Assembly: GCA_049724395.1 (NCBI GenBank)
Contig: JAUGWO010000080.1
Coordinates: 28,675-92,674 of the forward strand
DNA from: Spongospora subterranea f. sp. subterranea
Lineage: Eukaryota > Endomyxa: Phytomyxea > Phytomyxea > Plasmodiophorida
Reading direction: 5' to 3'
Length of the DNA: 64,000 nucleotides
Shown here: positions 20,424-31,836 of the stretch, piece after piece
Numbering within the stretch: the first letter of the stretch is position 1
Layout of the letters: each line of letters opens with the position of its first letter
Notes under the pieces: generated by a model
Databases searched by the model: none
The model's input: only the letters and a program-made list of their open reading frames with translations
Told to the model about the DNA's origin: nothing
Made by a program: the position numbers and the translations under genes

Positions 20424-22598
20424 TCAATTATCATCATCCAGCAACGATGCTAGTATTTCTAAGCATATACTGTTGATCTGCTCATTATCAGGATATTTAT
20501 CTTTAAGCTATATAGAAAAAATTGAGCCATATTGCACAGACCGCACGACACACGAAAATATTACCTCTCCACAGGTATCTTGTAGCTGCAAAGATTGCCC
20601 TATACTTTTGCAAGTTGTATCCCGGTATATCAACGAACCAAGAACCAAGAGGACCCTTTCAATCACTTTCACTTCTGTGCCAATGATGAAGTGACAACAT
20701 CTGCATTCCACGTAGAGAGAATAATGTACCTGACGGATTCTGCAAGGCTTCGCAGCAAACTGATAACAGCTGAATTTTTGCTGAACGGCACTCTTCAGAC
20801 AAAGATATCTTTGGATTCATCATGGCAATTGAAAAATTGAGTAGAACAGTTATGTATGCTACTCGGATCGGGGCTAGACAACAATCGGCCACTGAACTTA
20901 CAAGTTCGTAATCACAGAGAACGATAATGTACCTTTATCACTATGTGACAAATCGCATATCGCAGAATGAACATCATCGAATTGGCTGACCAGCATAGCT
21001 TTGAGAGGCCCTCGAGAAAACATATTGCAAACCATACGAAGTGCAGCTGAAATAAACATGAACAAATATGCTGGATCCTGACTACTGTTAATCCTGACCT
21101 AACTGGGCTTCAGGCTCTTCACCGCAGGATTTAAAAATCATCGATATGTTTTCTGACGTCAAAAACGATTGCATCCCAGGATGAACAACCGCAATCCCTA
21201 TTATAAAAAAATGACATGGCATTTTCAGAACACTGAGACATCGTTTTACTTAAAAGGTTGATAACTGGAACAAGAAACTTCGGAGTCCACCCCTATTCAC
21301 GATTCAGTACGGTTTCAAAGAAGGTGAAGCCGAATCTAGCACTTTCAATATTTTGACAATAAGGTCAATCTGAGATGAATTAATTTTTGATCTGTGGAAC
21401 GATGTTCTATCAGCAATCGTAGCGACAAAAGATTTAACGCAGTCGATTTCATCCGGAGCCAATGAAAGACCACATTCTGCAGAAGAACATCAAAATGTGT
21501 TACGTTACTGGAATAGCAATATACCGGGATCGGCGTTGAACTCCAAGATTTTCTGCGTAATCATATCGAATTTACATTGAAAGTACGTGGCGGATTCGTT
21601 TTCACGTAATGGAATATGCTTGTACGGGGAAGGCCTAGGAATTGGGGGGTCATCCTAAGCATGTCAGCCTGCATGACAGTAGAGTTTGACTGAACAACCT
21701 ATACCTTTGGTTTCATCGCAGCCACAAGCCGGTCAACAGTTTGCTCTAATAAGCTTGCATTCGCGCCAGAAAATTCTTCAGCGAAAGAACCATTTTTATA
21801 AAAGCTAGACTAAATCAGCGCATACTTTTGAGGAGTTGCAATAAAATTACTGAAAAGTCGGCATAGATGAAATCTGTTTTTCTTGCGCAATATCGCGGTT
21901 CTTATCGACATCTACTTTGAGAAATACCGCTTTTCCTGTAACAATTTCAGCAACGCGAACCTTATTGAAGGATGAGAGATTGACCAGCGTATGTTCCAGC
22001 AAGCTTATCTACTACTGGGGAGATGTGCCGACAGGGTCCGCCTGATCAAAATTACTTGATAAGATGAAAACAGACCAATAAGAAACCTTACACCAAGTAG
22101 CCGTAAAATCTACTACGACAACAACATTTGCACGATTGACCTCTTGGCGAAATTGAGACGCGCTGTGAATAACGATTACGTCGCGGATAATTGGAGAGGA
22201 GGAAGTTGAACTTGATTGTGCCCATGGGTTTGGAATTGGAGAGGGGCTTGCCATAGAGTTTTGGCCTGTTTTTCGAATAAATGTTTCAAGGAGCAGATAC
22301 GACGGGCATAAACACATACTTGGATCGATTCCAAGGCTTTGAAATTTTTGCAGGACGTATAGCATGTCTGGATCAGACATATGTTGGGATAGCAAGGATG
22401 GATTTTCCAAGCATGACTGAAGTCTAAACAAAGAGTTGATCTGTTGGCTTCCTCGGAATCCCCGCATGAGCGAATAATCGGGTTTTCTTACTTCTGCACC
22501 ACATCCGGTTTTGCGAGTATCCTCATGATATCTGGATCGGACATGACCGACGATATAATGGAAGGGTCCATATTGCCCAAAAACCTGTTCATATCCAT
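20424..22598 (-). CDS. STI1-like / thioredoxin / PUL domain protein
   Basis: Minus strand, start ATG at 22598-22596. Exon 1 (22598-22492) reads MDMNRFLGNMDPSIISSVMS, then DPDIMRILAKPDVVQ. With the next exon (ENPSLLSQHMSDPDMLYVLQ) this looks like one or two STI1-type helical repeats as in ubiquilins. A thioredoxin fold follows: SASQFRQEVNRANVVVVVDF, then TATWC, then after an intron GPCRHISPVVDKLAG. The WCGPC redox site is thus completed across a splice junction, followed by AVFLKVDVDKNRDIAQEK and SSMPTF. After a proline-rich linker comes a PUL domain (LAPDEIDCVKSFVATIADR; AALRMVCNMFSRGPLKAML; RVAYITVLLNFSIAMMNP; AKIQLLSVCCEALQNPSG; VIERVLLVLGSLIYRD). The end is LASLLDDDN, stop at 20424. PUL domains bind Cdc48/p97, so a ubiquitin or p97-linked redox role is likely. 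At least nine short introns. Confidence 0.8.
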
Positions 22599-23600
22599 TT
22601 TGCAACAGTCGCAACGAACGAATTGTGATTGTTAACCGTCAATGCGCAACTTGTATTTGAATGAGCCCCCGCAACCAGGAAGAGGAAGGTTACACTTACA
22701 GGGCAGGCGTTACAGCGATCAGCAACGTGCTGGCGCAGCCCCTAATCTGTAGCTGACCAACACAGACTCAGAGCCGAAGTGAAACAATAATGAATAATTC
22801 GACATGAGGGGCCGCGCCCACGGAAATCGTCACAGGGTTAACGTTGTCCAGGACGGGACCGCGGAAGGACGGTGGCGCCAACCAACTGGGTGGAACCGTC
22901 TGGATGGGCCTGCAAACGGGTTTCCTGTTCTGCCGTCGGCGGAATGCTGTGCTGGAACCCATGCGGATGGCTTCCGTAATTGCGGCTGTTTGCACGCCGT
23001 CAGGTTCCACGTCGTCAGGCCACTTCAAGGATGCAACAGTCCTATCCTATCGTCAATGACATTTGGCAACAATAGACCATGTTTGTGACGATTTCTGAGA
23101 AGTGGCCCTGATGTCGAGTGTAGCTCAGTAAATTGAGCTTCGGCATCTAAGTCGCTGCTGGGCTTGATAGAGGTGACAGATCGGTTTAAGCGATCTAATC
23201 TTGCTTTCCATATTTCCTATAATGTTGCTGTCGAGTTAGAGACCTTGACAAATCCATCACGGAACGCGTGAGATTTCAAAGCACGGTTTTCGATGACCCA
23301 ACACATGGAATCCGAGTTCTCTGATCGGTCGCCTGGTTGATTTTGATATTTCCGAATCATAAACGAAGTGGTTCTACGAAAACCTGCCACAATGAAATGG
23401 TTTCAAGTAATGCTCAGCCGAAGCGGGCGAGAAAGCTTTGCAAAACGACTTCTGCGGATCACTGAAAATTGCAACTCTTCGGCCGTCTTCTGCAGCTACC
23501 GACGCTGAGGCATCCATACAGCGTTTTGTGTATTATGAGTTTTCGGTTTTCCTTCGAACTCTGTCCAATTCTGGTACATTCCTATTCAACTTTCTCGTCG
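22599..23600. other. No recognisable gene
   Basis: Frames such as 22768-23028 (minus) are proline-rich and could be decayed Gypsy linker sequence, but no domain is recognisable. The first 100 bases probably hold the promoter of the thioredoxin-PUL gene. Confidence 0.4.
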
Positions 23601-24400
23601 TAGCATTGGTTCAAGTTGGGATTCCAATGAGTTCATCAAGACTTGTTAGACAAACATGTTTTGGGCAACGTTCGCAAATCCTGCACCAGATTCTCACGAC
23701 ATCGTTGATCGCATTCAGCACGACTGGTCCCCGCGCCTGATCCAGCGCTCGGGGAACCCCAGCTCGAACTATTCGCCATCGGAGAGTTCGTGCGGGTTCC
23801 CGCAAGCGCCAGCAGAGCGACCAGCAAGACCTTGTCGACATTATTGTCGTAAGTCCTGGGCCTCTGCAGGATCATCCATCTTCACTGGGTTGATACAACC
23901 TCGTAAACCCGATCGGGATCCATCGAACGAAAAGGCGCACCTTCGGTTCCTTGGCGGGAGGAGCGGGGGCGGTTTCAGGAGTGACCGTTGTAGTGATCGC
24001 ATGCAACTGTTGCTCATGATGTCCCCTCATTGCCTGACATCCGAATGCAAATTGTTGTTGTTGCTGGGCGAGAGCGGTCTGGGTCAGGGTTCTGATCTGC
24101 CGACACTTGCGGTGCGAGTTGGCCGGCACCGACTCGGAGCAATCGCACAAACGGACAGCGGGGGAGGAGTGAGAGAAGCGATTACTCAGTTTCAAGTTGG
24201 TTTAAACCGCAACAGTAACCGCCGAGAAAGGTTTACACCAGTATATAATCCAGCGGTGAAACGCCCTTGCGTTCAGTGCTCGTGGACTGGACTGCAGTTT
24301 TCTTGAAAAAGCCAAAGAAGCGTCTGTGAAACCGTCTTTGGAACCTCCTCGCTCTGGTCGATGAAGATGTGCCATATTACGCATTGGATTTGGAGCAATG
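23600..24400 (-). pseudogene. Gypsy gag/protease remnant
   Basis: Minus strand. 23872-24195 ends in QQLHAITTTVTPETAPAPPA followed by KEPKV, the gag linker just before the capsid. The next frame (23636-23875) continues with YDNNVDKVLLVALLALAGTR, resembling the chromovirus capsid start (YDNDVxKVxLVGSLLxG). 24202-24440 carries a protease-like FAQELRIPL. The pieces are out of frame and partly out of order, so this is a dead, rearranged fragment. Confidence 0.6.
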
Positions 24401-24461
24401 GGATTCGTAATTCCTGGGCGAATCTACTCCAGAAACGTTCATAACATCGTCTTCTTTATCG

Positions 24462-25369
24462 TCAGGTTTTATATCCTAGCGTTCCCTCAACCATAAAAGA
24501 GGTGTCGAAAAACACATGTTGAGGTGGTATAACATGCAAATCGTAGCTCTTTTCATATCTACTATCAGCCATCACCAGAAGCTCGTCCTCGATTGCTGAT
24601 GTGCACAGGAAATAAGATAGCAGGTTGCCGACCATTACAGCTGTAGCCCAAAGTAATGCTTTAGAGACATATTCCGCCCCGTTGGGCCATACCATTCGAT
24701 TACCGAACGTGGCAGTCAACGTGGTCCAGATCATGACCTGGTACAACGTTGCGATAACCATTACCTTTTTTTTGTGATGAAGTTTGCACTTTTCATGCAG
24801 GTCGGCCGGTCCCTCGGTTGTAGGGCCAAGATTCACTTTTTTATGGCTGTCGCCTCAAAAGCTCCTCCCAGGAACAAGCTCGCACTCGCAATAGAGACCT
24901 TCTTGGCCATTACCTATTCCCAGATGTGGTCGTACCTCAGGGGTGGCTTCATGATCTGGTCCACCTAGTCCTGCCATTTTGTAATCGAAAGAATTGTTCA
25001 ATGCGGATGAGTAGTTGCGCCGCGTTGCACCGTCATCGCAGGTCTGCTGATCGACATTCTGTGGCTCACAATTTCTGCACATCATCATTCGACGACGAGC
25101 TTCTGTAGAGCACTGATTGTGGATAAATATGATTGTATTGTAAATTACTGGTTTGATGAAGACCGTCGCTGCAGTAAACATGAATCCATGACAGGATTCC
25201 CCTGTCCATCCGCCGCAACCATGGCACGTGTACTTTTGATCTGACGCGACCAGTACCGTCTTGGGTGTTCGCACTCACCATCAATCTGCTCTGCCATTAG
25301 CTTCTGTGAGTTTCGGGAGCGCTTGTTAGGCTCGTCGATGGGATGATCATGGGCATCGAGGATGTTCAT
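24462..25369 (-). CDS. Unrecognised membrane protein, about three exons
   Basis: Minus strand from ATG 25369 (MNILDAHDHPIDEPNKRSRN). A GT-AG intron after AEQID leads to a cysteine-rich exon (ESCHGFMFTAATVFIKPVIY; MMMCRNCEP; DQQTC). A second intron near 24900-24850 leads to a C-terminal exon with two hydrophobic segments (VMVIATLYQVMIWTTLTATF and LLWATAVMVGNLLSYFLC) and the end MVEGTLGYKT. It is probably a small multi-pass protein with a cysteine-rich luminal or cytosolic part. I do not recognise the family, and the exon joins are tentative. Confidence 0.5.
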
Positions 25370-25709
25370 AGCGGAGACTGCATCATTACTAAGAGGTTAG
25401 TGAATATGTTGGGTCAAAAAGAACTGAGGGGTATATATCATGACAGGACTACGTGATCCTGTCGAAGGATGCAACTCAAAAGAGCTGAATCGGACACAAA
25501 TAACAGCAGAATAAACAGAACAGATTTGTCTTATAACCTATCGGCTTTGACGTAATAGCATTGCCAATTCATTCGGCCTCCAATGATGTCAACTCAAAAG
25601 AACTGTACATGCATGTTTATGATTGACTGGGAAAGCAGTCAGGATATCGACACGAGATCCGCCTGATGAAAAGACAAGACCAGAATAGTGTAACTCAGGA
25701 GCACGATGG

Positions 25710-25847
25710 TGATAGCAAATAGGCAGAGTGTCGTTCATTGATCACGATGAATGGTGAGACTTAACAACCTGACGCGTGCTGGCGTGACTCAACACACCGC
25801 TCTCCCATCGTCACCCTTATCAGCCGCCCTAAGGCGGTGCACACAAC
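25710..25847 (-). repeat. Copia 3' LTR
   Basis: Shares GCAGAGTGTCGTTCATTGA, then TGACTCAACAC and CGTCACCCTT, with 31354-31497. It directly follows the end of RNase H (HIRFERVDS) in the minus-strand sense. The short length (about 140 bp) and right-hand boundary are approximate. Confidence 0.75.
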
Positions 25848-26072
25848 CCACGCCCGATGCTTTCCATCATGACGTCAATGACATGACGTATAGTTGGCGT
25901 TGTCAACGCATCTGCCGGAGTCGACGCGCTCGAACCTAATGTGGCCATCCTCAACGCATTCCCTTACGTAATGCCATCGGACCCGAATGTGTTTGTTGCG
26001 ATCTGTAATCGCGTTCGTCTTCACCATCTGCTCCACTGTTGTGTTGTCTTCCAGCACGATTGATGGATACCT

Positions 26073-26504
26073 CTATCGGAACCCAATCCCTTCCAGCAGG
26101 ATGCGGATCCATGCAGCTTCTCGCGCCAACTCGCTGGCAGCGATATACCCGGCATGACATGATGACATCGCCACCATTCCCTGCTGCCAACATACGATTG
26201 CACCGCAAACGAGCACAATGAATCCCGTGACCGATTTGGAAATACAATCTGCGTCCCTCGCGACGTCGGAATCGATCGCCATCCGCGGTTCGCTCGTCTT
26301 CTTGATCTCATCATTCAGTGCCTCAGGATCAAATCCGTTGACCGGGAAGTGACTCTTTTTGAACCTGATGCCGATATCGGGACAACCTTCGATATACCGC
26401 ATCACATGCACCATCATCTTCAAGTGTTCCTGAGATGTCTTGACAGCGGCGACACAGTACGTGTCACATTCGGACGATTGCCGACAGATAAGTGTGCCAG
26501 GCAC
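26073..26504 (-). pseudogene. Copia RNase H
   Basis: A 143-codon frame with the typical Copia end of RT and RNase H: HLKMMVHVMRYIEGCPDIGI, SVTGFIVLVCGAIVCWQQG, and AGYIAASELAREAAWIRILL. The tail continues in another frame to 25900 (NKHIRVRWHYVRECVEDGHI), directly before the LTR. The segment between CWQ and AASE carries substitutions at the usual TALSSTEAEY motif (here SSCHAGY), so the RNase H is probably inactive. Confidence 0.85.
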
Positions 26505-26608
26505 CCTAGACCTTCCCTGTACTCTTCGTGTCGGTAGGGCTCACCACTCTGGCGTCGTCGATGATTTTGACCGGTCGGAATCGGCGTCACGGTCTCCTCT
26601 GCGTCCCA

Positions 26609-27632
26609 TCAACTCATCAATCTGGGCCCGAAATCGCTCCACGTCCCCTCTAACATACTGGGCCTGATCCAGTGGATGTCCTGCTGTACTCTCATCCCCA
26701 AAATCCATCGTACTGGCCCTAGGTCCTTCATCTTCATGGCCCTGCCTAACTCCGTCTTCACGCGCTCGATCTCATCCGGGTTCGTGCCGATCATCACGAC
26801 GTCACCCACAAACACACCGATCACCATGAGGTGATCACCAGACAGGGATCCCCATGCACAGTCCTAAACCCGATCTCTTTAACTACTGAAACCAGCTCTT
26901 CGTACCACATCCTTGGTGCCTCCACCAGTCCCTATAGACCCTTTTTCAACCGCCACACCCTCTGGGAACGATCATCAATTGCGAAGTTTCGCTGTTGCTG
27001 GCAAGACATCGCCACCGTTAGGACCCCATTCAAATATGCGGTTTTCACATCCAATTGGTGAATGATGACGCCCCCACATTGCCCCCAGTGATAACATGAC
27101 CCGCGACGTCGAATACCGTATCGTCGGGGAATATGTCTCCATCAGGTCCTTGAATCGATCACAGCATCCCTTCACCACGAATCGAGCCTTGAACCGAGTG
27201 ATCTCCCCTCTTATATTGGAATGAAGATTGTCCGAAATGGTCAGGGCGGCGCAGGTGCGATCGGGAGTACCGAGGCAGTATTGGACGGAGAATGTCCAAT
27301 ACCTAACGTGGATCGGCAACCGTGTGAGACTGGCGATACAGGATGGCAAGACAACCCCAATCGAGGAGTTGACGGGTGAGAAGGCCGACCTGACCTGACC
27401 AGAGCAATCACCTTCGGCTGCGAGGCTTGGGTAAAGATTCGGCGGAAACATTCGGCAAAGCTGGATACGAAGGCTGAAAAGGCAGTGCATCGATGGCATC
27501 ATCACCTGCTCGTGCGACGTCGAATACGTCCTCGTTCACTAACGTTTTGTACTCCTCCTCTTCGGCTGCCAAGAACTCTTTCTTGTACGGTCCGTTCATC
27601 GTCTCGCGCTCGTCCCGCGGGTCCGTCGCCAT
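26609..27632 (-). pseudogene. Copia reverse transcriptase
   Basis: Pieces in order: GPYKKEFLAAEEEEYKTLVN (27590-27540), TRFKARFVVKGCCDRFKDLM and ETYSPTIRYSTSRVMLSLGA (about 27210-27090), a frame-shifted palm, and VIGVFVGDVVMIGTNPDEIE (about 26820-26770). The catalytic motif expected as VDD reads VGD, losing the first aspartate. Frames change at least three times. Confidence 0.85.
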
Positions 27633-27899
27633 TCGATCTGAATGACACGAGCGCCATCAGAGCCTCATCAGTCGTCTTGGTCGAATCATTTGGACGATGA
27701 TCGTCGTTGGTAGGATCAAAGGACACACCTTCGTCCTCATCATGGGCTCTACTGCTGATTCCTCCCGCTCCACGATCGCCGTCGCCCTTTTGCGACGCGC
27801 CTCACCATCAAAGTCCAAATCCGCGAACCGTATCGGTTGTCCCCGATCGCCTTCGTGATTGTTCAGCAGATGAACCTCGCCGGAGTTCCAATCCCGGAA

Positions 27900-29446
27900 G
27901 AAAACTTCAGAAACTGAAACGACGAAGTACCAGGTGCTTGACTCTCGTCCGCCCTGGACATGGTCCCTGTCAACGCGATCTTCGCCGCCGCCAATATCGT
28001 CGCGCTCTTCCTCTTCACAACTTTTCTTGATCCATCAGCACATCATTGTCTTCCTGCAGACGCTTCTCTGTAGCTTCTCCATCGCCGCTCGCTTTGAAGG
28101 GAAATTCCTCCCTGAAGAATACCACGTCGCGTGATTCGATGATCTTTCGGCTCGATCACAGCAAACACCCTTATTCTGACAGACGCCCAAATGCACTGCC
28201 TTTGCAGCCTTCGTCTCCAGCTTGTCAAATGTTTCCTCGCCGAATTTTTACCCAAGCCTCGCAGCCGAAGGTGCTTGCTCTAGTCAGGTCAGGTTGGCCT
28301 TCTCACCCGTCAACTCCTCAATTGGGGTTGTCTTGCTATCCTGATCCACGTTTGGTATTGGCCATTCTCAGTCAAATATTGCCTCGCTCGATCGCACCTG
28401 AGCCGCCCTGACCATTCGGACAATCTTCATTCCAAATGTTTCCGCACGACCATTTTGAGAAGGTCGATCAGTGTCGGGGAACTCGTGTTTGATGCCCTGT
28501 TAGCGAAGTTCGTCTGCGACCCTCCTAGAGGTGTACTCCCCGCCTTGATCCGCCCTTAAGGTGTCGATCTGATACCACCGCTCATTGCTTCGAATCGTTT
28601 GAGGACACCCATCATTACATCCGCCTGCTGATCTTTTGTTGTCAGATTCACCGTTGCCAGCGTTCATGTTGCATGATTGCCAACGTAGATTGCCATGTAC
28701 CGTTTCCCATCATGAGACCGAGTATCAAAGGTCTGCAGCAGATCAGCGCCAATGATCTATAGCGGGCGGAGGACCATCCTTGTCCTCTGCTTCGGGGTCA
28801 CCGCATTGTCGAGGTTTCCCACAATACACACCATGCATCTGGGCACGTCGTTTCTTGTCCAGGTCAGTTGGGTCGTCGTTCAGCCCGAGAACCGCCTCAT
28901 TCGCAACTGCCTTCTTGATAGTTTACGGTTGACAGGTCGCCTACCCTTGAGTGTGCTGTCGCCATACCTACCTCGCGCCTGGCCCCGTTTTGTCTTTGTA
29001 CGTCGGGTTTGGATGTTCCGGTTTGGGGGGGCGGCCGGAGCCAACTCCCTGACTGAAAATCCTGGACTGCTCGTAGACCCAGGTACATAAATCCCCGTTG
29101 TACGGTGACGGTCACCAACACCTTGCCATTCTTGTCGAGGATCTGAGACGACCGCGCCGTCTCCACGTGCTCCGCGCCTGTCCCCGACCTGGACAAGGCC
29201 GTTCTGATAACGAAAAAGGTTTCCGACTGCATCGGGCGAATATCCGGCCTGAATCTTGATGTGCCCACCAGACGCCGTCCGCAGCACGATCTCTCGTCGA
29301 CCGCTGATGCGTATACGATCCCCGCCAACGCCTCCGATCGTTGGGCGCTCATTCTCGGCATACAGCGTCACATTGGTGATGTGTGTCGGGCTGGTCGAGA
29401 TGTCAGGGCCCCATCCATAACCCAATAGCGATCGCCATCTCCCCAA
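27900..29446 (-). pseudogene. Copia protease, gag-pre-integrase and integrase
   Basis: Near 29430-29400 the sequence RYWVMDGA and, after a gap, HITNVTLYAENERP matches the Copia protease active-site region (D-S/G-A-x-x-H-M/I-T). Then come RIRISGRREIVLRTASGGHI and the gag-pre-integrase block near 28960-28850 (HSRVGDLSTVNYQEG; GLNDDPTDLDK; CIVCGKPRQ-like). Integrase core pieces follow down to about 27900 (SHDGKRYMAIYVGNHAT). Many frame breaks. Confidence 0.7.
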
Positions 29447-29471
29447 TCGATAAGGTCATATTGACCATTGC

Positions 29472-30552
29472 GACGTAGGTGGCCATGATCTCGTTGACCA
29501 CCACCAGATCACCAGACGTAGGTGGCCATGATCTCGTTGACCACCACCAGACCACCAGACGTAGGTGGCCATGATCTCGTTGACCACCACCAGATCACCA
29601 GACGTAGGTGGCCATGATCTCGTTGACCACCACCAGATCACCAGACGTAGGTGGCCATGATCTCGTTGACCACCACCAGACCACCAGACGTAGGTGGCCA
29701 TGATCTCGTTGACCACCACCAGACCACCAGACGTAGGTGGCCATGATCTCGTTGACCACCACCAGACCACCAGACGTAGGTGGCCATGATCTCGTTGACC
29801 ACCACCAGATCACCAGACGTAGGTGGCCATGATCTCGTTCTCGACGTGACCACCACCAGACCCACCAGACGTAGGTGGCCATGATCTCGTTGACCACCAC
29901 CAGATCACCAGACGTAGGTGGCCATGATCTCGTTGACCACCACCAGATCACCAGACGTAGGTGGCCATGATCTCGTTGACCACCACCAGACCACCAGACC
30001 ACCAGACGTAGGTGGCCATGATCTCGTTGACCACCACCAGACCACCAGACGTAGGTGGCCATGATCTCGTTGACCACCACCAGATCACCAGACGTAGGTG
30101 GCCATGATCTCGTTGACCACCACCAGACCACCAGACGTAGGTGGCCATGATCTCGTTGACCACCACCAGATCACCAGACGTAGGTGGCCATGATCTCGTT
30201 GACCACCACCAGACCACCAGACGTAGGTGGCCATGATCTCGTTGACCACCACCAGACCACCAGACGTAGGTGGCCATGATCTCGTTGACCACCACCAGAC
30301 CACCAGACGTAGGTGGCCATGATCTCGTTGACCACCACCAGATCACCAGACGTAGGTGGCCATGATCTCGTTGACCACCACCAGACCACCAGACGTAGGT
30401 GGCCATGATCTCGTTGACCACCACCAGATCACCAGACGTAGGTGGCCATGATCTCGTTGACCACCACCAGATCACCAGACGTAGGTGGCCATGATCTCGT
30501 TGACCACCACCAGATCACCAGACGTAGGTGGCCATGATCTCGTTGACCACCA
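29472..30552. repeat. 43-bp tandem repeat inside the Copia element, about 25 copies
   Basis: Unit GACGTAGGTGGCCATGATCT continuing CGTTGACCACCACCAGAYCACCA, with Y=T or C. Units are otherwise nearly identical; two are irregular (near 29840 and 29990). The T/C states in order from 29.5 kb are T C T T C C C T C T T C C T C T C C C T C T T T. The array lies between the gag CCHC knuckle and the protease. The gag frame reads straight from the knuckle into the repeat, so the expansion happened within coding sequence. Confidence 0.95.
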
Positions 30553-30579
30553 CAACGCCCATCCAGTTTCCTGTCCTCC

Positions 30580-31350
30580 TTACAGTTAGCCGCCCGATGT
30601 CCTGCCTTGCCGCATCTGAAACACCTTTCTCTAAACCTAACTAAGGCCGTCTTGGCCGACTCCCTTTCCTCTTCTTTTCCATCAGTGTCCATCTACGACC
30701 ACCTTCCTCTTCACCTCTCAGGGTGTGAACTCTGATCTCTCCAGATTCAGCAGTTGGCTCTTTATATCTTCCAGCTCATCCTGGAGACCCAACGTCATTC
30801 TCAAAGCCAGGTCGTGGCCGTTCACTTCAAAATTTGTATCCACATCATTTCCGCCAAGTACTCCTTGACGTCCTTGACAGTGGGGTTCTTGGAACATCTC
30901 AGCTTGTTCAGCTCTATTTCCAGCGACGTCAGGTCCTGTTTTTCGCGACTCTCGCGTACTCCTCCTGGATGGCATCCATGGCCTCTTTCGGGGAATGGAT
31001 TCCGATCATTATTTCGCTGATTGGTATCCACCTCCATGTTGTACGTCAGTAGACTCATGGCCTCAGCCATCCTTCTTTCTCGTCGCCTCGCAGGACCTGA
31101 TCCAACCCTGATATCGTCGCGGCTGTCTCGATATGGTGCAGCCAAACCCCGACAATTGGCGTCATCTCGGCTTCAGCTTCATTCCGATATCGTAGGCAGG
31201 TTTGCCCGGGACACGTCCTTTGATGGCTCATCTCTGTCGTCTTACTTGTCTGCGAGACCTGTCTAGGCTGAGGGCGGGACTCTTGATCATAGGTAAGAAC
31301 GGTGACCGATGGGACTCGTGATCTCGAATAGACGAAACTTGGGATCACGA
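30580..31350 (-). pseudogene. Copia gag with CCHC zinc knuckle
   Basis: Minus strand. 31055-31348 ends in RYRNEAEAEMTPIVGVWLHH followed by IETAATISGLDQVLRGDEK. Frames 30822-31145 and 30718-30975 carry the capsid middle (MAEAMSLLTYNMEVDTNQ; GLQDELEDIKSQLLNLERSE). The knuckle CFRCGKAGHRAANC is at about 30640-30600, directly before the minisatellite. The order matches a Copia gag; two frame changes are present. Confidence 0.75.
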
Positions 31351-31353
31351 GGT

Positions 31354-31497
31354 TGATAGAAAATAGGCAGAGTGTCGTTCATTGACCATGCTGAATCATG
31401 GTGAATAAACAACCTGGCGCGTGCTTGAGTGACTCAACACCGCACTCCCGGTCGTCACCCTTCCGATACTATCAAAGACGGCGGTACAAACAGCATT
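31354..31497 (-). repeat. Copia 5' LTR
   Basis: Direct repeat partner of 25710-25847 (see above). The boundary is set by the TG dinucleotide at 31354 and by loss of similarity near 31497. No clear primer-binding site of the usual initiator-tRNA type was seen next to it. Confidence 0.75.
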
Positions 31498-31836
31498 AGT
31501 TTGAACGAAATCTACTTTCATTTGTTCGAAATCGAGAATCAGATTCCGTTCTTTTTGGTGTGAATTGAGAAACCGGACCAATGCTTTGAAGTTAGATACA
31601 GTATATTGAGAAACGAGAGATGTCCAGAAACATCTCATATCGCCAACGACCATTGTTCCAGTTTGCAGTGTATATATGCAGTATGTATGTACGAGGTGTA
31701 CGTATGTGGACAGAGCAGCCCAGTGTATGCTCGTGAGTTGGCCAAGTCCAACCGGCGCAACGGTGAGATGGCAATTGCGCTCTGAAGGATTTCCCGTCGT
31801 ATCTTCATATCAACACGTTCAGGCTGTTGGTCTGCA
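31498..31836. other. Promoter region of the p24 gene; nothing else seen
   Basis: Between the Copia LTR and the p24/TMED start. A small minus-strand frame (31396-31653) overlaps the LTR and is not convincing as a gene. Confidence 0.4.

Larger units (their letters stand above)
25710..31497 (-). mobile_element. Ty1/Copia retrotransposon with both LTRs
   Basis: A 5.8-kb minus-strand element bounded by two related direct repeats, 25710-25847 and 31354-31497 (both start TGATAG.AAATAGGCAG on the plus strand). Inside, in transcription order, are gag (31350-30720), a CCHC knuckle (about 30640), a 43-bp minisatellite (29472-30552), protease and gag-pre-integrase (29446-28897), integrase (28900-27900), RT (27632-26600) and RNase H (26504-25900). 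Protease-integrase-RT-RNase H is the Copia order. All coding parts are interrupted by frame changes, so this copy is inactive although structurally complete. Confidence 0.85.

Noticed and set aside
29456-30475. Trp/Val-rich minus-strand frames as an independent gene
   Set aside because: They are reading frames of the 43-bp minisatellite inside the Copia element.
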